Below, piece after piece: positions 10,521 through 21,730 of a stretch of DNA of 64,000 nucleotides. Location of the stretch: contig CM028382.1 of the NCBI GenBank assembly GCA_013146195.2, positions 5,552,434 to 5,616,433 on the forward strand, given 5' to 3'. The stretch is from Codonopsis lanceolata (taxonomy: Eukaryota; Streptophyta; Magnoliopsida; Asterales; Campanulaceae). Position 1 is the stretch's first letter, and each line of letters starts with the position of its first letter. The notes under the pieces are model-generated. The model was not told where the DNA came from, ran no database searches, and saw only the letters and a program-made list of their open reading frames with translations. A program made the translations under genes and the position numbers.

Positions 10521-11994
10521 GAGAAAGATTAGAAGATTTACCATCATGAGTCTTATCAAGCGACTGAGAGCGAGTGGTTCTGTTTGTAGCAGGTACATTA
10601 GGGGGCTTTTGAACCTTTTTCTTCCTGGAGACTGATTCCAGATTAAGGGCATCCAAAGGTGGAGAGGACTGGAGGGGGTCTTCGTCATCAAAGGATTGCA
10701 AAACAGTAAACTTATTCGGAGAAATCACATCATTATCAACGTCAGCAACTTCATCAATATCGGGGACTTCATTCGTAGGGCAATCGGGTTGTTGAAGATT
10801 CTGATCTGGGGGCACCTTGATGAAGGGTTCTCCACTCGCGGTAAAAACACGTGAGGGAGATTCTTCACTGGGATCATCAATATGGATGGGGAAGAAGGAT
10901 TGGTGTTGAGTGGGGCTTTAATTCCACTAGAAGAGACGTCGGGAAGAGGGGTGTGAAAGCTAGAGGGATCTTGATGAGCCTGCTCCTGTTCAACCGTGGG
11001 ATCAAGCGTGGGTGGTTGGGCTTGCATGGGAATCCTATCTTGTAAAAGATTGCTTGGCTCTTTGACTTTCCAGGTGACAACTTTCTCTTTCAGAACCTGA
11101 TTAAAGCTATCTTTTAAAGGGATGTCATTCACTTTATCTTTCCCTTTTTCCTTGATTGGCACAGCAACATCAGGGACCGCGGATTCAGAGGGATTAGTAG
11201 GTTTGTTTTTCTCCATATTCAGTTTGTTTACCTTGCAAGAGGAGTCATCATGACCTTGGCGATGGCAGCACTTGCAATACAAAGGCAGACGTTCAGCCTC
11301 GATGATTTGCCAGAATCCACTCGTAGAACCACTATCAATCCACATTCGGTTGGGAATAGTTTTAGTCAGATCAATTTCAACACAAATCCTTGCAACACTA
11401 GGTCTCGATAGGTTGGCTGTAGGGGTGTCTATGATTAACGGGGTACCGATCATATTGCTGATGGAAAAAAGGGCAAGCTTATTAAACAGGTAAATTGGGA
11501 GATTTGGTAGTGAGAACCAAACTAGAACTATGGGGCTTTCTATGTCGGAACGAAAGTCAGGGGTCCGTTTAAACACTCTCATAGGATAGGCACCAACAAA
11601 CCATTTATATTTAATCCATAATCACTGAAAATCAACCTCGTGATGGGTTTGAATCAGGACATGTATCGAGTTCAGATGACCCAAGGTAACATCACTTTTG
11701 AGACCGAAGGTAAGGAATTCCTTACGCATAACTTCCATGGAGGGACGACCAAGGGAGAACTTGCCTACCAAGGTAAGTTGAAAGGGTTTGGCAAAGGCAG
11801 AAACTTGCGTTGGCGAGAGACGTAGAGCAGGTTCTTCTTTATAAAATGAAGGGGGAATAAACGAAAGAGCCGGGATCTATAGAAGGGGAGGCAGCACCTG
11901 AGAATAGGGAGGCAAAGGATTTTCTATGAGAGGGAGATGGGGGTGTCGGTGGGGCAGGCTCACCGGCCTCCATCTCAGCCGTGGCCGAAGCCAT
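10510..11994 (-). pseudogene. LINE-B ORF1 (DUF4283-like domain with CCHC knuckle)
   Basis: The start chosen is ATG 11994, giving MASATAEMEAGEPAPPTP, the acidic/proline-rich opening seen in this family. A DUF4283-like core follows (KPFQLTLVGKFSLGRPSM, YPMRVFKRTPDF, VLVWFSLPNLPIYLFN), then the zinc knuckle CKCCHRQGHDDSSC (about 11240-11280). The second half is a long low-complexity Ser/Pro/Asp region ending SHDN and a stop at 10510. An in-frame TGA near 11627 and a frameshift near 10815 break it. ORF1 proteins coat the element RNA; this copy cannot be made whole. Confidence 0.83.
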
Positions 11995-12060
11995 GCAAGG
12001 ACGGACAAGGATGATCAAAGCGAAGAGAGGATTTTCTAGAGAGAGAATTTTTTTCTCTTT

Positions 12061-12362
12061 CCCCTAACCCTTATCCCTAAACCTTCTTTCTCATCATTTG
12101 CTTCTCAATGCCCATAAAGGAAGGCAAAGTAGAGCTCGTAAGAGTCTTCAGCAGGTCAGCTATGCAGAACAACTATGTTCCTTTAAAATGGATGCAACCT
12201 ACAAGTCATATAGAATGCTGAAACAATAAATGGGAAAAAAGATAAGAGCAACAAGTCAGGCATCAACCAAGAATCTAATGCCAAGTAATATAACAACCCA
12301 AAAGTAAGCGGTCTGAAAACAAACCAACTACCAAAAAGTTCTAAGTGGAAGATATGTATAAT
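12061..12362. other. Spacer between LINE-B and a hAT element
   Basis: No gene, RNA or repeat was recognised. Its last eight bases (TGTATAAT, 12355-12362) are the left target-site duplication of the following hAT element. Confidence 0.5.
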
Positions 12363-13691
<1,329 letters not shown>

Positions 13692-14235
13692 TGTATAATA
13701 TATTATACAAAGACATGTTTTACACTTGATTCTTCACCGGTTTGATCATTGTGGCAAATGGTGTTAAAATAATGAACATACAGGCTCATAGTAAAGTAAT
13801 CAATTCGGAATGGTGTGGTACATTTATGTCTGTTCAAATGAAGGTGAAGGATCAATTATTTCATATCCTTAATAGTTCTTGACATGTAGTTTCTAACTAT
13901 TTTCTTATTTGATTCAAATTGCATAACTACCAAACATATATGCTATTCAAGGGCAAACCACAAATACCGAAAATTGGATAGTAAGAGCAGAGCACTTTAA
14001 TTGGTTTGTTCAAAATAACAACTCCTATGAAAAACCATCGTTCCAGAAAAAAATGATTTCACAACTTTAAACAGAAGCAAGCTCTTGCAACATGGTAAAA
14101 GATGACCGCAGAAATGAATAAAATGCTAACAAGTACAGAAAGAGATACAAATTTGCATTCTAAGTGTAGAAAAGGGTCCTGAACCAAAGGCCAACAAACT
14201 CTCAAGTATCACTCTAGCGTTTCTGACCAAAGTAG
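13692..14235. other. Non-coding stretch 3' of the FANCJ-like remnant
   Basis: AT-rich; no exon, RNA gene or transposon end was recognised. The next FANCJ exons (the DEAH-family C-terminal helicase motifs) should lie here if the gene were intact; they are not visible here or anywhere to the left. Confidence 0.5.
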
Positions 14236-14396
14236 CTAGTAGCATAGTGAGTAGTGACATTTTCTAGATGGATTATTCAGACCCAACTTTTTACCCTTTC
14301 TCTTTCTCCCAATCACGGATTTACTGCCATGACCAATCGAATTGTAGTAACCCATCAAAATAGGCTCAAAGTCTCCTTGGTTGCCTCCTCTTGGCT
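14236..14396 (-). pseudogene. FANCJ-like exon x (EPRGGNQ block)
   Basis: The acceptor TTTAG at 14397-14398 is followed by EPRGGNQGDFEPILMGYYNSI and a basic stretch GRKRKGKKLGLNNP. It joins exon ix in phase (G|AG gives Glu). No good donor is obvious, and the frame reads on to a stop at 14236. In the family this position is followed by FLAVCRGKVSEG, which is missing here. Confidence 0.75.
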
Positions 14397-14598
14397 CTAA
14401 ACAAAACACAACCATCAGAATTAAAATCACCAAAAAAGCATCATGAAATTAAGAACAGTAAGCAAGACTCAGCGAGTTCCAGCATACGTTATAAGAAAAG
14501 GCTCACTAAATATCTCGGCCACAAATTTATGATCTATTTGCACTGTTTATTCAATTATATTGAACATAAATTGTGATGGTAGGGCACTATAATCTTAC

Positions 14599-14735
14599 CA
14601 ACATAAAGGGGCTTATGAGCATTTAATCGAGACCATTGACCTGCTTCAGTCCAACGATTGCACAATATTTCCATAAGCTTGTAACTAGGAAAGAGCACTA
14701 AGCAGCCACCTGGAACAACCTTGCATAAGTGCATC
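14599..14735 (-). pseudogene. FANCJ-like exon ix (VVPGGCLVLFPSYK)
   Basis: Encodes KVVPGGCLVLFPSYKLMEI, then LCNRWTEAGQWSRLNAHKPL. The acceptor is at 14736-14737 and the donor GTAAG at 14598-14594. The start GATGCACTT should lead into about six more codons (SLEEI-type) before KVV; these appear deleted, so the entry into the exon is out of frame. Confidence 0.75.
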
Positions 14736-14831
14736 CTTTACAAAGAGTTAAATGACATGTCTTTCAAATATATGGGAGAAAATATCTTATTTCCAAGTAT
14801 CAAATAACAATGGAAAGAAGGCACGTCATAC

Positions 14832-14919
14832 CTGGAAAGCAAATGCATCTGCTGTGCGGTAACTTGCATTCAATGGGTAATTGCCTGGCTGGCCTGCAGG
14901 AGATGATAGCAGCCCAGAG
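14832..14919 (-). pseudogene. FANCJ-like exon viii, with 4-bp duplication
   Basis: Encodes LWAAIIS then, in another frame, PGNYPLNASYRTADAFAFQ. The frame change comes from CCAGCCAGG near 14887-14897, where a single CCAGG is expected. Without the extra four bases the exon is 84 bp and keeps phase with both neighbours. Confidence 0.78.
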
Positions 14920-15005
14920 CTGCTGTGAGAAGAATGACAAGTTGGTTGAGAAGACTATTAGCTGATGCAAGTTCAATCAAATAGCACCATGAACATCACT
15001 GATAC

Positions 15006-15099
15006 CTGCAACTCAGCATCGATAACATGTGGAGCTTCCAGACAAGCTCCAAAGCTAACTCCAAGTTCTGATGAAAAAGAGATCGTCGGCGACAGGGTC
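15006..15099 (-). pseudogene. FANCJ-like exon vii (GTLSP, SSELG)
   Basis: Encodes TLSPTISFSSELGVSF, then GACLEAPHVIDAELQ. Acceptor CCCAG and donor GTATC fit, and the 94-bp length keeps the phase from exon vi. TSGTLSP spans the exon vi/vii junction, as in Rad3-family helicases. No lesion is seen. Confidence 0.82.
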
Positions 15100-15106
15100 C
15101 TGGGAG

Positions 15107-16715
15107 ATGCAAGAGAAAAACAAAGCAGCTGAAAAAATGGAGCAGGAATGTATACAAAGAAATATAAGACAGCATAGATGTTAAGCCCCAGTGGTAAGCA
15201 TATGGATGTCATCTATATCACTTATTGGTAGTGTGACATGATCATTATGCCTAAATTGGCAAATTATACGAAAAGACACCAAAACTTCAGATGAACATAG
15301 AGACCAATGCCCATCACACAAGGAGGAATGATATCTTATCCTTTAATCTATGTCAAAGACCAGGGTACAAGCATCTGTAATGATTACAGATGAGGGTGCC
15401 CAACTCGCCAAAATGTACGAGTCTACGATCTACGCAAATGACCAGTTGCCACACCCATGTCCCTCTCTTTGATACAGGTACTTCTAGTGTAATAAAGACT
15501 CCATGTTATAGAGGTTTCCACGTACAACCATTCAAATTCAAAAACATTAAATGGTTATTAGTGAGAAAAGGGGCAATAGACCTGCTTATATCTGCCCACC
15601 TAATCTATGGACTTTCCATAAAGCTTGTGATGGACCTGGTGAACCCAACTGCCCTTTGCACATGGATGGAAATAGAAACAATCCTCAAGATCTAAAGACT
15701 AAAGAGAGAATGCATCTGGGTTTTCAATTATTAGTCCTTTTCTATAAATGTTTTTTTAATCTACTTTCTAAAATGACCTGTTATTTCATGAAATCTGAGT
15801 ACAACCTAGGTCCTAGCCGTAGGTGTATATGGGCAAGATTGAGAAATGGGCTAAACAATTATAATGAATGGGCTTGGTTCAAATAAATAAAATTATTTCA
15901 ATTGGGCTTAGGGCTAGGAAAGCTACTGGCCTGGGCTCGCAAGCAGCTTGAGGTCCTCATGAGCCGAGCAATTAGGGCTCCTTAAAAACTGACTCAAGCT
16001 CAGGAAAGCTAGACTCAACTGCTACATTGACTAGCCAAGCTCGATAAATACTCGATTCGGCTTGGCTCATATGCAGCTCTACATGGAACAGATGAAGCAG
16101 CAAGCTGTTGGGATCAGATTGGAACAAAATGGTATCGAAACCTGGTTGCTGGTGGTTTGGGAATGTTAAGCTTGATATTCATTGTTGAGCCCCTATCTAT
16201 CAGCTTAAGCTTTTAGATAAGGAAAAACAAAGACCCACCCATGTTCATCCCACATCAAGGTTAATAGTAGAGAGAAATGTAAGGAAAGTCATCATACAAA
16301 AGATTTTGGGTTGAGTGGTGAGATAAAGAATTTTGAGCCTTCATGAGAACTTAGAGATATTAAATGAAAGTTAGTGACAAACACATCCCGCATGAGTTAG
16401 ATGAGATACACGCCTTGGCCTTATATTTGTTTCCCTAGGACCTCAAGAGCATATACTTGGCCAGCTCTTTTGAGTGTGGCAATTCCTTGTCGTGGGGTAT
16501 AGCTTCACACAGGATGAAATTTCTTAGGGGTAGTTATAAACTTGCTTTTATTACCAAAAAATGAAATAAAAAATTATGTACTTGCTTTGAAGACTGGAAA
16601 AGAATCAACACACTTTGCTGCACGCTTAACAGGACAAATCTATAAAGACTAAAGAGAAGAAGAAACTGTGTCACCTTTGCAAAACTGAATAGCACATCAG
16701 CATGTATGTACTTAC
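15107..16715. other. Intron of the FANCJ-like gene
   Basis: No exon was found. Two low-confidence signals are present. One is a short possible hAT-type fragment at about 15820-16085, with CAAGCTCGAT/GGCTTGGCTCATATG motifs near its right end. The other is a moderately repetitive-looking stretch at 16110-16540 with no recognisable ends. Confidence 0.4.
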
Positions 16716-16824
16716 CCTGACGTCAAAATAACAGACAGAGAAGTATTGGCGATGCCTTTGAAGACAACAGCAGGATTCAGGCACCACAAACTCAAAGTGT
16801 ATGTCCAGCTCCCAGTACCATTTT
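16716..16824 (-). pseudogene. FANCJ-like exon vi (WCLNPAVVFK)
   Basis: Encodes NGTGSWTYTLSLWCLNPA, then VVFKGIANTSLSVILTSG. Acceptor TGCAG and donor GTAAGT are good. WCLNPAVxF followed by (V/L)ILTSGTLSP is the FANCJ signature. No lesion is seen. Upstream lies an intron of about 15.9 kb. Confidence 0.84.
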
Positions 16825-16979
16825 CTGCATGCACCAAATAATAAGAAACAACAATAAAAACAAAAGGAGCCATATCAATGCTGACTAATATTCTCCAAAC
16901 CATTGTATATAATATATGTTTTATAAAGCTTGAGGAAGGGTCGTTATTATAGTGCACAAGTAATTATTAACGGATGTTA

Positions 16980-17560
16980 TGAAGAATAAACATCCGTTAA
17001 AGACATAATATTTATTATTATTAATTTAATAATAAGTATTATTATTATTACTTTTTGTTATTATAACTATTATTAAGAAGGGTAATATTGGAATATATAA
17101 AATTTCAATGAAGAAGAGAGGACTTACATGTTTTTGAGAAGTAGAAATAAGCAATAGGCTTAGTGCTTACAACTTATTACCTTACATGTACTTTACAACA
17201 CCTTACATGTACTTTAGGGTCAGTTTGATTTAGCTTATTGATATGTGATTTTTATTATTATAATATATAATATTGATATTAATATTACTTTTATTATTAT
17301 TATTACTTATTATTATTACAATTATTTTTACTATATTATTATTAATATTACTTTTTAGTATTATTATTATTATTATTATTATTATATTTATCATTATTAA
17401 TACTATATTTATTATTTTTATTATTATTATAACAATTATCATTATTCATATTATTAGTTATGAATATTATTATAATTCCTTTTATTATTATTATTTATTA
17501 TAATAATTATTATTATTATTATTACTTTTTGTTTTTATTATTATTATTAAGAAGGGTAAT
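16980..17560. repeat. (ATT)n-rich low-complexity tract
   Basis: Long irregular runs of ATT/TTA triplets occur on both sides of 17090-17220. The poly-Ile/Asn ORFs read from it are artefacts of composition. Confidence 0.9.
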
Positions 17561-17670
17561 CTTGGAATATATAAAATTTCAATAAAGAAGAGGATTCACA
17601 TGTTTTTGAAAAGTAGAATTAAGCACTAGGCTTAGTGCTTACAACTTATGGCCTTACATGTGCTTTAAGT

Positions 17671-17990
17671 GGCTTGTACATGACTTATGACTTATCTTAC
17701 CATAAGTGAAATCAAACGCTTCAAAAACAACTTATGGTAAGTCATAAGTCATAAGCACTTCTAGATAAGTCAAATCAAACATTAATTGGCTTGTACATGA
17801 CTTATGACTTATCTTACCATAAGTGAAATCAAACGCTTCAAAAACAACTTATGGTAAGTTATAAGTCATAAGCACATTCATATAAGTCAAATCAAACATG
17901 CTCCAAGTGGCTTGTACATGACTTATTACTTATCTTACCATAAGTGAAATCAAACGCTTCAAAAACAACTTATGGTAAGTTATCAAAACC
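17671..17990. repeat. Three tandem fold-back repeat units (about 117-121 bp)
   Basis: Units start with GGCTTGTACATGACTTAT at 17671, 17788 and 17909; the third is cut short. Within each, CTTATCTTACCATAAG and ACTTATGGTAAGTCATAAG are partly complementary, so every unit can fold. Related AAGTCATAAG and TCAAATCAAAC words occur just before and after. Confidence 0.85.
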
Positions 17991-18599
17991 ATAAGCTATT
18001 AGTTTCACATTGAGTTAACTAATGTACTGAGTAACATGCTTCTAAGGGTTCATTCAAGGGTTACAATATTCATATCATTGTTGCTTCGCTAGTTCAATAA
18101 GTATCACTTATGAATCAAAAGAAAATCTTATTGATCAGTTGAATTAAGAAGCTGCTGTACACAAAACAAAGAAAACAACCAAATGCACATAGAAATAATT
18201 CTAAATAGATATAACATATATATATTAATACACATATTACCAAATGCTCAAGTAATTATTTTTAAATTCCCTTTTCTAAACATATCTTGATTTGGAAAAC
18301 AACCAAAAAATTAATTGAGCAAAATCCTACTATCAAAATCTTCTTCTTCTTGTGTCTGCATGTATCAACCACTATTTCATGTATTTTCCATTTCCCTCGG
18401 GTCATAGAAAGAAAAGCAGATCATAGATCAAGAAGTACTGTATTTATCTACCTTTGCCTCTAGGTGAGGGTCACTTTGTATTTTGTAATTTGTCCCTCCT
18501 TATCTTCGGTTGACAAAAAGGGTGATAATTAATGGTAACTTCAGAATCTCATTACTAAATATGAGAGGAGAGAGCAACCTGAAGAGGATGGGGAGGAAA

Positions 18600-20094
18600 A
18601 TAAGCCACTAGGACAGGAGCCGAAGTATCTGGTGCCCTGAGATTTGCTAACCAAGGAAGGTCTGGGTGAGGGTGCGAGGCCTACCGCTTCATTTATGGGG
18701 GGAGGCGATTTTTCGTCACAACGGAGATTTTTGTGGAGGTTACATAGACACAGATGAGCTCACGAAGAAGAGGGAAGACTTGAGGTGGGCAAGAATTTTG
18801 GTGCGAAATCGAGGAGAGGTCCGTCTTTAGTTCGGATAGGTGAGAACAACCATGTTTTTGCAATTCCTCTTTGGGCTGAGACCAAGGCGTCCTTTCTCCG
18901 TTGGAAACAGCCGGATCGAGGGGGAGAAACTAGAAGGTGTAGCTTTCGGGATGAAGCAAGCAGAAACAGTGACAGACACGCGCCGTTAAAACAAGTGTCC
19001 AGAAAAGTTAAAGGTAGGTCACTTGGCTCATTTAATGGAGGTAAACAGAGCAAGGGCAGGTGGGTGGAGATATCAACGAATTTGAATATTTCAAATTCAA
19101 ATTCGAGTCAGGGGACTGCTAAAGAAAACAACGTAGTTCAAGGTAGGGTTTATTTTGCTTCGGGCCAGGAAAATGGGCTCTTTGAGCAAGTTGTTGGTGG
19201 GCCGACTGGACCCTTAGGAGGTGAGGGTTTTACTCAAGTAGATGGACTGGACAACGGAGCAAATAGCATTGCTGGGGGACGTTTATATGGGCATTATCAG
19301 TCCAATATTGATTTATCGAAGATACACAAGTTCAACGAGTCGTCATCTGTAGCTAAGGAGTTGGGTCAGAGCCAAAGTAAAGAGTCCGACAAAGGTAAGC
19401 CGACTTTGGGTGAAGCCTCGAAGCTCGATGAGAAGGCTGACGACTTCGCGAACGAGACGAATTTGGGGAGGGGGTTGGTTGTCGAGAATCAGAAAGGGAA
19501 CGATGAGGGAGTTGGAGTTAAGTTGTTCGAAAAGTTCCTGCTTTGGTTATTCAATAAAGAGAGGGCAGTTATAGTATCCAAGCCAGTAGAGGAGGTCTGT
19601 GGAAGATGAAGACGTTGAGTGATGGTGGTATAATCACTGATGAGGGTTTTCCGCATTTTGAGGTTGGCGAGTCGAACCGTGGTGAAGAGGAAGGAAGTCC
19701 AGAACTCGAGAAGTTACCGGGAGATTCTTCTGTCGAGGTTCTGGAGTGTACTCCTTTGGCTGTAGTGAGGCCAGATGGGGAATTCTCTAAGGAAATGGAG
19801 AAGGAAGAAGAGGAAGGTTCCAGTATGAATATGTCAGCTTGGGTGAATAAGAGGGCCAATAGTATTGGGCGCATTCTGGGTATATCCTGTGAAGAGTATG
19901 ATGATAGAATTGTTGAGATATTAATGGATATTGAAAAGAAACGTAACCCAGGTGGAGGCAGAAAAGGGGAGTCTCGGGTTAAGAGAAAGGGAGGTGAGTC
20001 GAGAGAGTTGAGAAATCTAAGGTGCTCGATAAACTTCGACGGGGCAGCCAGAAAGAAGAAGGGGGACAGTAGCTTGTGCCAGGACACTTGTTGA
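18600..20094 (+). pseudogene. LINE-C ORF1, 5'-truncated
   Basis: The end of the DUF4283-like domain is readable (CGGYIDTDELTKKREDLRWA, ARILVR). A long hydrophilic middle region follows (18785-19609), then the conserved tail NMSAWVNKRANSIGRILGIS and EILMDIEKKR at 19606-20094. At least two frame changes (about 18810 and 19606) break it. The stop is 7 bases before the ORF2 ATG. It resembles the LINE-A and LINE-D ORF1 tails. Confidence 0.8.
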
Positions 20095-20101
20095 AAGTTT
20101 T

Positions 20102-20317
20102 ATGGATTTTAAAATCATCAGTTGGAATGTGAGGGGATTAAATAACAGGAAAAAGAGACAGGTTGTGGGGGCAGCTTTAAGAAGGTGGAAGCCTAGTGTT
20201 GTTTGCCTTCAGGAAACTAAAATAGTTGGTATGGATTTTAAGCTGATGGACAGTGTGTGTGGAAACAAGTGGATGGACTGGGTTCATAAGGATGCTACAG
20301 GGCTTCAGGGGGTATTT
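20102..20317 (+). pseudogene. LINE-C ORF2 endonuclease N-terminus (first part)
   Basis: ATG 20102 opens MDFKIISWNVRGLNNRKKRQ, followed by ALRRWKPSVVCLQETK. These are the N-terminal strand and QETK catalytic motif of the L1 AP endonuclease. The sequence is uninterrupted until ATGLQGVF at about 20317, where the Helitron-like insertion begins. Confidence 0.85.
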
Positions 20318-21032
20318 TAATTCCATGAATAATTAAATAATAATTTGATCCCTTGACTTGTACCTATTTTAAAGTTAGCTTGTCCTACATATTATGATGA
20401 CAAAAATTCTATTCACCATTTTGATTTTGTTATCATTTTCCCTCCACCATTTAATCGTTACAAATATCAAATATATTCTAAAATGACAAAAATACATTTA
20501 CTCAAGAGACTAAAACTTTATTCAAAACTAAAAAAAATATTTGAAACTAAAAAATAATATAGTTTTACTCCCTCCGTCCCTAAATTATCGTGCTCCTTTC
20601 CTTTTTCGTCCGTCCCAAAATAATTGTCCACTTTGAAACTTACCTTTTTTGAACATCACTTTTACCACTTTATCCTTACTTTTTCACTCTACTTTAATTA
20701 TGGGTCACATATACATGGGCATTAAAGGAAACTACACATTAAACCAATATAAATAATCAAGTCAATTACTTTTTTAAACTGAAAATTATTTAGGATAGTA
20801 TTTATTTCTTTAGTTCTTAAATATATATGTTCAGGAAAGACATTACTAGATGTATATAAAAAATTGTAGCTATAATGATAGATTTGTTTGTGAGTATCAA
20901 ACTATTAAGCAAATCTATAGCGTGTTTAGTTATTACCCATGAATAAGCTAAGAGAAACAAGTTAAGAAAATGTGTCATAATGTCAAGAAGATGAAGAAAA
21001 TGAAGAACCAATTGATGAATCTATGCGTTTTA
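20318..21032. repeat. Module copy 1 of a 0.5-0.7 kb direct repeat
   Basis: It begins TAATTCCATGAATAATTAAA and ends GATGAATCTATGCGTTTTA, like copy 2 at 21251-21730. It is longer because it carries an extra ~230 bp at about 20568-20798, beginning CTCCCTCCGTCCC. Confidence 0.85.
20568..20798. mobile_element. Possible Stowaway-like MITE
   Basis: CTCCCTCCGTCCCTAAATTA starts right after a TA and is absent from copy 2 of the module. The right end is followed by TA but lacks a clear inverted CTCCCTCC terminus. The left end is typical of plant Tc1/mariner MITEs; the right end is doubtful. Confidence 0.45.
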
Positions 21033-21250
21033 TCTCTCTTCTCTCTTACTATAAAAGTCAAGCTTGTTTCTTACAATTTAATTGATAGACAAAAATAACC
21101 TTCACCAAATAAACTACCCACCATTTAATTAAGGACAAAACAAGTAAATTTACCATGACAAAAAGTAATGTTTGGACAAAAATAGCCCTAACTATAATAA
21201 ATCACTCACTATTAATTAAGGTTGAACAAGTAAATTTGTCATAGGCTAAT

Positions 21251-21730
21251 TAATTCCATGAATAATTAAATAATAATTTGATCCCTTGACTTGTACCTAT
21301 TTTAAAGTTAGGTCCTACATTATTGAATTCTATTCATTTCGTCTTGTATTTTGATTTTGTTATCATTTTCCCCCTCCTACCATTATCGTTACAAATATCG
21401 TCCAATATATTCTAAAATGACAAAAATACATTTACTCAAGAGACTAAAACTTTATTCGAAACTAAAAAAATATTTGAAACTAAAAAATAATATAGTTTTA
21501 TTTCTTTATTTCTTAAATATATATGTTCGGAAAGACATTATTAGATGTATATAGAAAATTGTAACTATAATGATAGATTTGTTAGTGAGTATCAAACTAT
21601 TAAGCAAATCTGTAGCGTGTTTAGTTATTACCCATGAATAAGCTAAGAGAAACGAGTTAAGAAAATGTGTCATAATGTCAAGAAGATGAAGAAAATGAAA
21701 AACCAATTGATGAATCTATGCGTTTTATTA
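21251..21730. repeat. Module copy 2 of the direct repeat
   Basis: Close match to 20318-21032 minus its extra ~230 bp. It continues into a body of GTGGTGGTRG-rich and AT-rich sequence repeated again further right. Confidence 0.85.

Larger units (their letters stand above)
6741..12060 (-). mobile_element. LINE-B: near-complete L1-type LINE, 3'-truncated, split by a solo LTR
   Basis: In the minus orientation the order is a short leader (12060-11995), ORF1 with a DUF4283-like domain and CCHC knuckle, then ORF2 with AP endonuclease and reverse transcriptase. The RT frame ends in FFWGDVDGK and is cut at 6741, so the C-terminal zf-RVT region and poly(A) are missing. It is a different subfamily from LINE-A, C and D: the endonuclease starts with LCWNLRGVGN instead of SWNVRGLNN. 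A 1,235-bp solo LTR (8113-9347) splits ORF2. Confidence 0.88.

Noticed and set aside
15390..15886. ORFs of 101 and 111 codons in a FANCJ intron
   Set aside because: No domain, overlapping frames, and no splice logic with neighbouring exons.
17230..17503. Two opposed ORFs rich in Ile and Asn
   Set aside because: Composition artefact of the ATT repeat; no start context or domain.
17671..17990. CRISPR-like array
   Set aside because: Only three long units, no short constant repeat with unique spacers, and the sequence is a plant nuclear intron.
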